Of a DNA stretch of 64,000 nt, positions 8,774 through 16,712 are shown in pieces; positions within the stretch are counted from its first letter, which is position 1; the number at the start of each line of letters is the position of its first letter. The notes under the pieces are model-generated. The model had not been told where the DNA came from. It ran no database searches and saw nothing but the letters and a program-made list of their open reading frames with translations. This DNA comes from Oscillospiraceae bacterium (lineage in GTDB: Bacteria; Bacillota; Clostridia; UMGS1810): contig SVJH01000003.1 in assembly GCA_015069095.1 (NCBI GenBank), forward strand, positions 1-64,000. The letters are read 5' to 3'. Made by a program: the position numbers and the translations under genes.

Positions 8774-9145
8774 CTATTTCTCCGAATTTTCGTTTATAAA
8801 TTTTCTAAGCCTATCTATTTCGTCATTTGATATTTCTTTATTCTCATAAAGTGATGCTATCATGTTACCTATAGAACCGTTATATAACTTAGATAAAAAG
8901 GACTTTGTTTCATCGATATTGTAATCATTTTCTTTTAAAACCGCGTAATATAAATATGATTTTCCTTTTACATTATATGAAACTACATTTTTTTCACACA
9001 ATCTTACAAGCATTGTGCCAACTGTATTCCTTGCCCATTTTCCTCCAAGTTTCGCAAGAATTTCTCCGAGCGAAAGTGGCCCATTTTCGCTCCAGAGAAT
9101 TTTCATAATTTCATATTCTGATTCTGTAATTACTTGTTTTGCCAT
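8774..9145 (-). CDS. BlaI/MecI/CopY family winged-helix repressor
   Basis: Small dimeric repressor of 123 residues with the family pattern: SEYEIMKILWSENGPLSLGEI at the start, a recognition-helix region with WARNTVGTMLVRLCEKN, a wing KGKSYLYYA, and an acidic helical C-terminus for dimerisation and proteolytic control. First gene of the operon with M56 and M23 peptidases. Two near-perfect BlaI-type dyads overlap its own promoter, so it is very likely autoregulated and released when M56 becomes active. Confidence 0.93.
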   Translation of the reverse strand: MAKQVITESEYEIMKILWSENGPLSLGEILAKLGGKWARNTVGTMLVRLCEKNVVSYNVKGKSYLYYAVLKENDYNIDETKSFLSKLYNGSIGNMIASLYENKEISNDEIDRLRKFINENSEK

Positions 9146-9161
9146 TTTAATGCCTCCTTAA

Positions 9162-9213
9162 GACTACAATTGTGGTCATTGTTATTATATACCTACATTT
9201 GTAGTCTTGTCAA
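9162..9213 (-). promoter_or_regulatory. blaI promoter with two BlaI-type operators
   Basis: Minus-strand promoter TTGACA (9208-9213) - 18 bases - TATAAT (9184-9189). A 16-base dyad at 9191-9206 (half-sites GACTACA and TGTAGGT) fills the spacer. A second dyad at 9162-9177 (GACTACA / TGTGGTC) covers the expected transcription start. Centres are 29 bases apart. Both match the TACA-n2-TGTA type bound by BlaI/MecI. Confidence 0.88.
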
Positions 9214-9229
9214 GTATTTTTACAAAAAA

Positions 9230-9262
9230 AATAACCGCTACTTTATGAAAGTAACGGTTATT
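9230..9262 (-). terminator. terminator of the putP-like gene
   Basis: Stem AATAACCG-c-TACTTT / AAAGTA-a-CGGTTATT with a three-base loop, followed on the minus strand by a run of T. It isolates the symporter gene from the downstream blaI promoter. Confidence 0.85.
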
Positions 9263-9275
9263 ATGATTAAAGTTT

Positions 9276-10808
9276 TTAGTTGTCTATTGAATTGTCTGTT
9301 GCTAATTCATAGATTTTTTCTATTTCTGCAGACGGTTTTTCGTCAATTAAAGAAACAACTACTGATGCAATAAATCCAACTATAAATCCAGGAAGGATTT
9401 CGTAAATTCCTGTTGACGATAAGAACATAAGCCAGCAAATATCTACTATAGCACCTGCAACAATACCTGCAATTGCGCCCTTATAAGTAAATCTTTTCCA
9501 GAAAAGTGAAAGAAGAATTACCGGACCAAAGGCTGCACCAAAAAGACCCCATGCATTTTCTACCATATCCATTATAGCAGATGCAGCATCGCCTTTGCTA
9601 CTCGCAATAAAGTATGCAATTACAGCAACGATTAAAACAACAATTCTTCCAACCCAAAGAAGTTCTTTTTCAGATGCATTCTTTTTAATTAAAGGTTTGT
9701 AAATATCACTTGTAAATGAAGAAGATGCAACTAAAAGCTGAGAATCTGCTGTTGACATCGATGCTGCTATAATTGCCGCAAGTAAAATTCCTGCAATAAA
9801 TTTAGGGAACAATGTTCTTGTAAGTATAATAAATATCTGTTCCTGATCAGCAATTTTTCCAACTAAAAGTTCTTTTGCAAACGATGTGCCATCAGATAGA
9901 ATAAATATTCTGCCAAAATATGCAATAAGGATTGTTGCCACAAGAGAAATTACTACCCAAACAATAGCAACAGTTGCACTTTTTTTAACCATCGAAGGTT
10001 TTTCAATTGACATAAATCTTACAATAATATGTGGCATACCAAAATATCCAAGTCCCCACGCAAGACCTGAAACAATATCTTGCCAACTGGCATTAAAGAA
10101 GCTTGTTACAAACTTGTATTCTACTGTTTTTCCGCCTTCAGTAGCCATTGTTAAAGTTTCGTTTAATAGTTCTGGTTTTAAATTACCAACTGACACAAGA
10201 ACAATTGGAACTGCCATAAGAGCTATAAGCATAAGTAATCCCTGGAAAAAGTCTGTCCAGCATACTGCTTTAAACCCACCTAGGAAGGTATAAACCAAAA
10301 TAATAAGTGCAAATATAATCATTGCGACCGATGGATCAAGCGATGGGAATATTGCAGTAAACACTTTTGTGCCCGCACTGAATGCAGATGCAACATAAAT
10401 TGTAAAACTGATTAAAAATACAACTGCACAAATAATTTTAAGTGCACTGCTTTTTGCCATAAATCTGTTTGTTAAGTACTGTGGCACTGTAATTGCATCA
10501 CCTGATGCACTTGAAAATTTTCTAAGTCTTTTTGCAACTAAAATCCAGTTAAGTGCTGTACCTATTGCAAGACCTATACCAATCCATGCCTTACCAAATC
10601 CAAATGCTATAATAGAACCCGGAAGGCCCATTAAAAGCCAGGCACTCATATCTGACGCCTGAGCACTCATTGCAGTAACCCAAGGTCCCATATTTCTTCC
10701 ACCGAGGAAGTAATCTTTTTCTCCGTTGCCCTTTGAATGTACAAAAAACCAGATGCCAATTCCAAGCATCAAGGCAAAGTAAAGGACAAATGCTATAATC
10801 TCACCCAT
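9276..10808 (-). CDS. putP: sodium:proline symporter (PutP type, SSS family)
   Basis: Na+/solute symporter of 510 residues with about 13 membrane spans. The start GEIIAFVLYFALMLGIGIWF, the cytoplasmic DYFLGGRNMGPWVTAMSAQASDMSAWLLMG motif and SASGDAITVPQYLTNRF closely follow PutP. The later SMSTADSQLLVASSSFTSDIY carries the Ser/Thr pair used for sodium binding. The substrate is most likely proline, though other SSS substrates cannot be excluded. It lies downstream of tetR, has its own promoter overlapping a long inverted repeat, and ends in a strong terminator. The start has an AAGGAG site. Confidence 0.9.
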   Translation of the reverse strand: MGEIIAFVLYFALMLGIGIWFFVHSKGNGEKDYFLGGRNMGPWVTAMSAQASDMSAWLLMGLPGSIIAFGFGKAWIGIGLAIGTALNWILVAKRLRKFSSASGDAITVPQYLTNRFMAKSSALKIICAVVFLISFTIYVASAFSAGTKVFTAIFPSLDPSVAMIIFALIILVYTFLGGFKAVCWTDFFQGLLMLIALMAVPIVLVSVGNLKPELLNETLTMATEGGKTVEYKFVTSFFNASWQDIVSGLAWGLGYFGMPHIIVRFMSIEKPSMVKKSATVAIVWVVISLVATILIAYFGRIFILSDGTSFAKELLVGKIADQEQIFIILTRTLFPKFIAGILLAAIIAASMSTADSQLLVASSSFTSDIYKPLIKKNASEKELLWVGRIVVLIVAVIAYFIASSKGDAASAIMDMVENAWGLFGAAFGPVILLSLFWKRFTYKGAIAGIVAGAIVDICWLMFLSSTGIYEILPGFIVGFIASVVVSLIDEKPSAEIEKIYELATDNSIDN

Positions 10809-10849
10809 AATAATTCTCCTTTTTTATGTAAAATTTACTAACGTATGTT

Positions 10850-10921
10850 ATTGTATCACACTTTTTATAAAAAATCAATACAGAACGTAGTATAGACTTT
10901 ATTCTGTACTGCGTTCTGTAT
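10850..10921 (-). promoter_or_regulatory. putP-like promoter with TetR-type operator
   Basis: Minus-strand promoter TTGATT (10873-10878), 17 bases, TACAAT (10850-10855). Immediately upstream and touching the -35 box is an inverted repeat: ATACAGAACGTAGT (10878-10891) against ACTGCGTTCTGTAT (10908-10921), one mismatch in 14. A tetR gene sits just upstream. That TetR binds here is inference from position and symmetry. Confidence 0.75.
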
Positions 10922-10969
10922 AAAAGTTAAATTTATTTGATAGTATCAAGGTTTTAAAACAATACAATT

Positions 10970-11551
10970 TTATAAACGTATTTTAGCCAAAAACATAGGC
11001 ATAAGTCGCATAGCGTAGTTAGTGAGTGAATACTCGCCGTTGCACAAACACCAGTCGTACATCATTGAGCGCTCAAGCAGTGCATACATCTTTACAATTT
11101 CATTTGCTGCCATATCTTTTGTAATTTCGCCTTTTGCCTGACCATTTGAAACTATTTGTTTAAGTAGTTTATAATATACTCTATTTCTATCCAGAAGATG
11201 TTTTTCGCCTTTTGTAACAAGTTGAGTTGACAAAAGGCGTGATAATAAAGATATCGAGATGCTGTCTTCTATCATTGCAAAAAGTTCCTGATTAAGTTTT
11301 ATTAAAACATCGAACGAATTATCGTCATCGCCAATTGTTTCTTTAAGTTCTTCGTATTTTTCATCAAACAGGTACGAAAGAGAACCAAGCAGTGCATCTT
11401 TTCCTTCGAAATAGTGATAAAAAGAACCTTTTGACGTTTTTGATTCATATATTATTTCTTCTACTGTTGTATCGTCATAGCCTTGTTCATAAAACAGTTT
11501 CCATGCCGCATTTATAATTTTACCTTTTGTATTTTTTGAAGTTTTTTTCAT
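10970..11551 (-). CDS. TetR/AcrR family transcriptional regulator
   Basis: One-component regulator of 193 residues. The N-terminal TetR helix-turn-helix is clear: KGKIINAAWKLFYEQGYDDTTVEEIIYES, then SKGSFYHYFEGKDALLGSL. Residues 60-193 form a poorly conserved all-helical ligand-binding and dimerisation domain; the ligand is unknown. Its start overlaps the stop of the CE15-like esterase gene by four bases, so the two are co-translated. The symporter gene follows. It probably controls the symporter through the inverted repeat at 10878-10921 and perhaps its own operon. Confidence 0.92.
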   Translation of the reverse strand: MKKTSKNTKGKIINAAWKLFYEQGYDDTTVEEIIYESKTSKGSFYHYFEGKDALLGSLSYLFDEKYEELKETIGDDDNSFDVLIKLNQELFAMIEDSISISLLSRLLSTQLVTKGEKHLLDRNRVYYKLLKQIVSNGQAKGEITKDMAANEIVKMYALLERSMMYDWCLCNGEYSLTNYAMRLMPMFLAKIRL

Positions 11552-12594
11552 TTCAAACCTCTTTTTTTATTTATAAATTTAATAAGTTTAATCCAGTCTT
11601 CTCTGCTAAAATAGTGAGATCCGCCTCTTAAATGATAACCGATATTACCTTCGTGATATTCTACGCCAACACAAGGAAGACGATTTTCGCATATAAATCC
11701 TTTAAGCCCCATATCTTCGTACATTTTACTTGCCGCAACGCATGATAGCATTTCAGAATCGGGGTCTGCCCATGTATCTAAAACAGCACTTGCAACGTTT
11801 ACATATCGTGGTGCTATTGATGCAAGAAGGTAATGCTGGTCAAACGGCATTTTGTCTTCATTATTCGCATACTTTTTAAAGTTATCACAAAACCAATATT
11901 CAAAAACTTTGATAATTTTTTCAACGCTCTCTCCTACTTTACCTCTCGAAATTGCCGCACCGCAGCATCCGGAGTTGTTTGAGTGAACAAATTTAAATCT
12001 TTCATCTAAAGCACCTGTTAAAAGTGCAGTTTTCCCAAGACGGGAATGACCGCAAACTATTGCGCAATTCTTATCTAAATTATCCTGAGTGCAGGCCCAG
12101 TCCATAACGCGCATTGCCGTCCATGCCCACATTGCAATTTTACCCGGATTTGAGCCCTCACGTTTTTTGTTTTTATAAAACACGCCTGCAAGACCGTTTG
12201 TAAAATTGTTATCGTCGCTTGTTATATCTTTATAGCAGAAAGAAAGTACAGCAAAGCCGTTGTCGATAATTTCTTCAACTCCCATATATAAGTCAGGAAT
12301 CTGGTCTCTGAAATTTATATGTACAAAAAACGGATGTTTTCCTTCTCCGGTTGGAATTGACGCCATAAACGGAAATGTAAACGTTTCTTCCCCTATTTTT
12401 ACAGTTGCTTTTATTTCATTTAATACTGCTTTTGATGCACAAAAGTTTTTTCTGATATTTTCTTTCACTTCAAAACTTATCTCATCAGGTTTTTCGGGTA
12501 AATATCCGTAAACTTCTTTTTGAAGAATATTTATCATTTCGTCTCTCGTTTTTAAAGGCGGTAAGTTTTTTTCTGCAAGAATTTTACTTAGCAT
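11548..12594 (-). CDS. CE15-like glucuronoyl esterase (alpha/beta hydrolase), no signal peptide
   Basis: Predicted serine esterase of 348 residues. The nucleophile elbow is CGHSRLGKTA (Ser184), which follows the CE15 pattern G-x-S-R-x-G-K. The preceding WAWTAMRVMDW helix and the catalytic His in GGSHYFSREDW (His327) also match CE15. NNSGCCGAAISRGKVGE after the Ser resembles the substrate-pocket segment of that family. CE15 enzymes cleave ester links between 4-O-methylglucuronic acid and lignin alcohols. Those are usually secreted, but this protein begins without a signal peptide and probably works in the cytoplasm on imported oligosaccharide esters. It is co-transcribed with tetR. Other alpha/beta esterase activity is possible. 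Confidence 0.72.
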   Translation of the reverse strand: MLSKILAEKNLPPLKTRDEMINILQKEVYGYLPEKPDEISFEVKENIRKNFCASKAVLNEIKATVKIGEETFTFPFMASIPTGEGKHPFFVHINFRDQIPDLYMGVEEIIDNGFAVLSFCYKDITSDDNNFTNGLAGVFYKNKKREGSNPGKIAMWAWTAMRVMDWACTQDNLDKNCAIVCGHSRLGKTALLTGALDERFKFVHSNNSGCCGAAISRGKVGESVEKIIKVFEYWFCDNFKKYANNEDKMPFDQHYLLASIAPRYVNVASAVLDTWADPDSEMLSCVAASKMYEDMGLKGFICENRLPCVGVEYHEGNIGYHLRGGSHYFSREDWIKLIKFINKKRGLK

Positions 12595-12629
12595 AGTTTT
12601 CTCCTTAAATATTTTGAACTATTGCAAAA

Positions 12630-12650
12630 TTCCCGCTATTAAAGCGGGAA
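12630..12650 (-). terminator. hairpin downstream of trpB
   Basis: Stem TTCCCGC / GCGGGAA with a seven-base loop just after the trpB stop and followed on the minus strand by a short T run. Moderate terminator; it may allow read-through into the esterase gene, which has no obvious promoter of its own. Confidence 0.55.
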
Positions 12651-12658
12651 TAATACTA

Positions 12659-13903
12659 TTAGTCTATTTTATAATCAAGTTTAAACTGTTCGCCACAACC
12701 GTATTTTTCGTAAACGTAGTCTATGTCTTTGTCTCCACGACCTGATAGGCAACCTAAAATTGAGCCTGTTTTATGCTCTTTAGCATATCTTAGAGCAAAT
12801 GCAACAGCATGAGCACTTTCAATTGCAGGAATAATACCTTCGTATCTTGAAAGAAGGAAAAATGCTTCCATTGCTTCTTCGTCAGATACAGTTTCATAAT
12901 GAATTCTTCCGCAATCTCTAAGGTAAGCGTGTTCAGGACCTACACCCGGATAGTCAAGTCCACTTGCGATAGAATATACAGGAAGCGGCTCTCCCTTATC
13001 ATCCTGAAGAACATAACTTTGATATCCGTGGATAATACCTTTTGTACCGTATGCCATTGTTGCTGCGTGGTCGCCAACATTTGCTCCTCTTCCAAGAGGT
13101 TCAACGCCGTATATTTCAACAGGATCAGCCAAAAACGGAGTAAACATACCAAGCGAGTTTGAACCGCCACCAACACAAGCAGTAACTGCATCAGGCATAA
13201 TACCTGTCATTTCAATATACTGGTCTCTTGCTTCATAGCCGATTACAGACTGAAAATCTCTTACAACTTTTGGGAACGGATGCGGGCCTGCAGCAGTACC
13301 TATACAGTAAATTGCATCTTTATATTCGTTAAGATATGCTTCAAATGCAGCATCACACGCTTCTTTAAGTGTTTTTAAACCTTTTGAAACAGGAATAACA
13401 TTAGCACCAAGCATTTTCATTCTTATAACGTTCGGATGTTGTTTTACAATATCAACTTCGCCCATATATACGTCGCATTCCATACCAAAATATGCCGCTG
13501 CAGTTGCTATTGCAACGCCATGCTGACCTGCACCTGTTTCAGCAATAATTTTCTTTTTGCCAAGATATTTTGCAAGCAGACCTTCCCCCATACAGTGATT
13601 TAATTTGTGCGCGCCTGTATGGTTTAAATCTTCTCTTTTTAAATAAATCTGACAATTGCCAAATATTTTTGAAAGTCTTTCACAATGGTAAACCGGTGTA
13701 GGTCTTCCCTGAAATTCTTTTCTTATTCTTCTAAGTTCGTTTATAAACTTTGCTGAATGGCAGATTGATTCATATGCTCCGTCAATTTCTTTAAATGCTT
13801 CGATAAGTTCTGACGCCTGATAAGATCCGCCATATTCTCCAAAATAACCTTCGTTGTTTGGAAATTCTTTTAAATAATTATCAAAATCTCTATATTTATT
13901 CAT
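12659..13903 (-). CDS. trpB: tryptophan synthase beta chain, stand-alone
   Basis: PLP enzyme that joins indole and serine to tryptophan, 414 residues. The N-terminus [18 protein letters not shown] is typical, as is [15 protein letters not shown] with the Schiff-base Lys100. Also present are [13 protein letters not shown] (catalytic Glu), the phosphate loop [11 protein letters not shown], and [13 protein letters not shown] near the C-terminus. All key residues are present. No trpA or other trp gene lies beside it, so it may use free indole or partner with a TrpA encoded elsewhere. A ribosome binding site AAAGGAG precedes the ATG. No T-box or trp attenuator was recognised in the 63-base upstream gap. 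Confidence 0.93.
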   Translation of the reverse strand: MNKYRDFDNYLKEFPNNEGYFGEYGGSYQASELIEAFKEIDGAYESICHSAKFINELRRIRKEFQGRPTPVYHCERLSKIFGNCQIYLKREDLNHTGAHKLNHCMGEGLLAKYLGKKKIIAETGAGQHGVAIATAAAYFGMECDVYMGEVDIVKQHPNVIRMKMLGANVIPVSKGLKTLKEACDAAFEAYLNEYKDAIYCIGTAAGPHPFPKVVRDFQSVIGYEARDQYIEMTGIMPDAVTACVGGGSNSLGMFTPFLADPVEIYGVEPLGRGANVGDHAATMAYGTKGIIHGYQSYVLQDDKGEPLPVYSIASGLDYPGVGPEHAYLRDCGRIHYETVSDEEAMEAFFLLSRYEGIIPAIESAHAVAFALRYAKEHKTGSILGCLSGRGDKDIDYVYEKYGCGEQFKLDYKID

Positions 13904-13966
13904 TTTTAAACTCCTTTAAAACTATATAGCGATATTTTAACACAAAAATATCAAAAAGTCTATATT

Positions 13967-15775
13967 TTATTCAAATAACATATTGTACTGAATTGTTTTA
14001 TATTCTTCTAAAAGTTTTTTATCAACTACATTGGTATCAATTTTATTTCCGTTTTGGTCATACGCAAATCCATATTGATAAACTGTGTATTTTTTGTAGA
14101 ATTCATCAAAGAATTTGTATTGCCAGGGAACATCACCAATACCGGCAAGTTTTAACGTATTAAGTCCAAGATACTGAGGACCAACAATACTTTCGATATT
14201 TACAGATGAAATATCATAATTTGCCCATATTACATAAGGTGTTTCAAAAACATTTGGATTGTCTTTTAGTGTTGTGTTTTTCATAAAACCAAGTTTTGTG
14301 TAAACACTGCTATCATCTCCTAAAAACGGAAGATGGTCGCCATACATTACGATAATAACTTTTTCATCTTTGTTTTCAAAATATTTTGTCAAATATTCAA
14401 AAGATTTATCTGCATCATATACACCTTGTGTTGTAATCTTTAGTTCTCTTAATTCATCATCATTTAATGTTGGTGCTTTAAGCGTTATATCATAATTGTT
14501 ATAACGTTCTTTTTTATAATCTCCGTGATTTTGCATACTTATTGCATATATAAAAGCAGGACTTTTCTTTTCTTCAAATTTTTTTATAATCTCATCTGCC
14601 ATATACATATCGGAAATATAACTACCTTTTATCACAGGCTTTTCGAAATCGACATCACCTAAAATTTCATCAAAACCCATCATAGGATACGCTGTTGTTC
14701 TTCCGTAGTACTCTTTATCATAAGTATGAATTGCCGTTGTTTCGTATCCGTTATCTTTAAATACTTTTGCAAGTGATGTTACAGGCTTTTTCAAAAACTG
14801 CGAATATGGATATCCGCCCTCGGGTAAAAATACAGTTGACACACTTGTTAAAAACTCAAATTCGGGAATACAAGTGTTACATCCGAATGAAGGAGTAATA
14901 AATTTACCAAAATGTCCGTTTTTGCCTTCTATATTACGAATATAACTTAAAGGATCAACTGAGTATTCTACATTTTTAAGACGCATCGGATCCCATAAAC
15001 TCTCTGACTGAATTGCAATTACATTAACACCATCAAGATTTTCTAACGCGCCAAATTCTTTATTTTCCCAGTTTGACTTTATTTTATTTAAATTATCCGC
15101 ACTGTAATTTTTTGGAACTTCAACATTCATATCTCCAAGACGCGGAAAAAACGAAAGTATAAGTCCGTTTTTCTTATAATCTGTTGCGGAATCTGAAACT
15201 GTTATATTACAATCGATAAGTGGAAAAACACATTTTTTTACAAATGTATTAAAACACATTAAATAAAATACAAGATAAAAAACAACAAAAGACTTTAAAA
15301 ATGAAATCCCGTATTTTTTTGCGTTAAATTTTACCTTTTCATGCTTTGTTATCCATAAAAATGTGTAAATTGCTATATTTAAAGCAATAATTACACATCC
15401 CAAAACAAATGAAAAACTCCAAGGTATTCTTATAAACTCAGAAATTCTGCCAAGTTGCGAAGCAAGTGAAAAACTGCTTGGAAGAAGCGGTAAAGATGTC
15501 TGAAACATTTTGATATATGATGCAACACCAAGTACCAATAGTAATATATTTGTTATATAAACACCAACAAGCTTGTTATTAAAAAGCGATGAAACAAACA
15601 TTTGCAGCGATACAACAAAACCAACTGTTATTAAAAGTTTTACTAATGAGAAAAATATATTTCCTACGTTAAAATATTTAATCTGAAGTATATTAAGTGC
15701 CATAACGAGAATAAATGCTGACATAAAATAATATGTTTTTTCATAATTTAAAGTTTTAAAATCTATCTTTTTCAT
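13967..15775 (-). CDS. LTA synthase family sulfatase-fold phosphotransferase
   Basis: Membrane enzyme of the lipoteichoic acid synthase type, 602 residues. Five hydrophobic segments fill residues 13-180. The extracellular alkaline-phosphatase/sulfatase domain follows: NVIAIQSESLWD (metal-binding Glu258), FGCNTCIPEFEFLTS with the nucleophilic Thr301, ISMQNHGDY and MYGDHLPFLGDD with metal-binding Asp and His. The family transfers glycerol phosphate from phosphatidylglycerol to a growing polymer on the outer membrane face. Whether this one makes type I LTA or modifies another surface glycan is not decidable. Preceded by a consensus promoter. Confidence 0.88.
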   Translation of the reverse strand: MKKIDFKTLNYEKTYYFMSAFILVMALNILQIKYFNVGNIFFSLVKLLITVGFVVSLQMFVSSLFNNKLVGVYITNILLLVLGVASYIKMFQTSLPLLPSSFSLASQLGRISEFIRIPWSFSFVLGCVIIALNIAIYTFLWITKHEKVKFNAKKYGISFLKSFVVFYLVFYLMCFNTFVKKCVFPLIDCNITVSDSATDYKKNGLILSFFPRLGDMNVEVPKNYSADNLNKIKSNWENKEFGALENLDGVNVIAIQSESLWDPMRLKNVEYSVDPLSYIRNIEGKNGHFGKFITPSFGCNTCIPEFEFLTSVSTVFLPEGGYPYSQFLKKPVTSLAKVFKDNGYETTAIHTYDKEYYGRTTAYPMMGFDEILGDVDFEKPVIKGSYISDMYMADEIIKKFEEKKSPAFIYAISMQNHGDYKKERYNNYDITLKAPTLNDDELRELKITTQGVYDADKSFEYLTKYFENKDEKVIIVMYGDHLPFLGDDSSVYTKLGFMKNTTLKDNPNVFETPYVIWANYDISSVNIESIVGPQYLGLNTLKLAGIGDVPWQYKFFDEFYKKYTVYQYGFAYDQNGNKIDTNVVDKKLLEEYKTIQYNMLFE

Positions 15776-15810
15776 ATGGCACCTCCTTAAAACTATTTGT
15801 TAATTACGAA

Positions 15811-15839
15811 ATTATATCATAATTTGCGATATATGTCAA
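15811..15839 (-). promoter_or_regulatory. sigma-A promoter of the LTA-synthase-like gene
   Basis: Perfect consensus on the minus strand: TTGACA (15834-15839), 17 bases, TATAAT (15811-15816). Confidence 0.88.
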
Positions 15840-15856
15840 TAAATCGCAGATAATAA

Positions 15857-15888
15857 AAAAGAAACAGAATAGGTATTCTGTTTCTTTT
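15857..15888 (-). terminator. terminator after Cof-type phosphatase gene
   Basis: Perfect 14-base stem AAAAGAAACAGAAT / ATTCTGTTTCTTTT with a four-base loop and U-rich tail, five bases beyond the phosphatase stop codon. Confidence 0.85.
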
Positions 15889-15892
15889 ATTT

Positions 15893-16705
15893 TTATTTAA
15901 ATATTTCTTTTAAAAATCTTGCTACTCCGTCGTCATCGCACGATGCTATTACACCTGTTGCAATATTTTTAATCTCATCTTTTGCATTTTTTACTGCATA
16001 AGATTCATCTGATACTTCAAACATATTTATATCATTTACTCCGTCGCCAAAACACACAACTCTATCGCAGTTTAAAAGTTCTTTGAGTTTTAATATTGAA
16101 GCACCTTTTGTTATATTTTTAGGAAGTATTTCAAGCCACATTTTTTTAGAATACATATCTTCATAATAGATGCATTGAAAATCATTTTTAAACATATCAT
16201 ACATTCTTTTAAGTTTAGTTTCATCGTCTATACATGTAAAATGAAACACATCTCCGTCGCACATATTATCAATACTGCATTTTCTAAGGCGTTTATCATT
16301 TTTCCTTTCTTGCACAAAATCTTTTGTATGAGAGTTAATATACTCTATTACATAAGATATTTTTTCCTCTCCATCTATAATTGAATGAGAAAAAGGATAA
16401 ACCTTATTTGAATAAAGTGTTTTTAAAATACTTTTTGCATTATCATTGTTTAAATATGAACCATACTCAATGTTTGAAGTTTTTGGGTCCATTATAAAAA
16501 TTCCGTTATGGACAATTACCGGCACATTAAGGCATAAATCTTTTACAATTTTTCCCGCACTTACTATTGAGCGTGCAGTAGCATATGAAAAAATCATACC
16601 TTTTTTAATAAGAGCGTTTATTGTACTTGCACTAAAGTGGGAAAGTTCCCCCTTTGAGTTTAGAAATGTGCCATCAAGGTCTGTTATATAAAGCGTTTTT
16701 TTCAT
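15893..16705 (-). CDS. Cof-type HAD-IIB family phosphatase
   Basis: Cytoplasmic HAD phosphatase with C2B cap, 270 residues. The first motif is LYITDLDGTFLNSKGELS (nucleophile and acid Asp pair), motif II lies at FSYATARS, and the C-terminus has VVCFGDGVNDINMFEVSDESYAVKNA, the diagnostic IIB end. Relatives dephosphorylate sugar phosphates, FMN or PLP; the substrate is unknown here. It is seven bases downstream of the MATE gene and probably in the same transcript. The start has AGGTGA at good spacing. Confidence 0.88.
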   Translation of the reverse strand: MKKTLYITDLDGTFLNSKGELSHFSASTINALIKKGMIFSYATARSIVSAGKIVKDLCLNVPVIVHNGIFIMDPKTSNIEYGSYLNNDNAKSILKTLYSNKVYPFSHSIIDGEEKISYVIEYINSHTKDFVQERKNDKRLRKCSIDNMCDGDVFHFTCIDDETKLKRMYDMFKNDFQCIYYEDMYSKKMWLEILPKNITKGASILKLKELLNCDRVVCFGDGVNDINMFEVSDESYAVKNAKDEIKNIATGVIASCDDDGVARFLKEIFK

Positions 16706-16712
16706 AATTCAC

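Noticed and set aside
13904-13966. T-box or attenuator upstream of trpB
   Set aside because: The gap is only 63 bases and has no T-box sequence or Trp-rich leader peptide.
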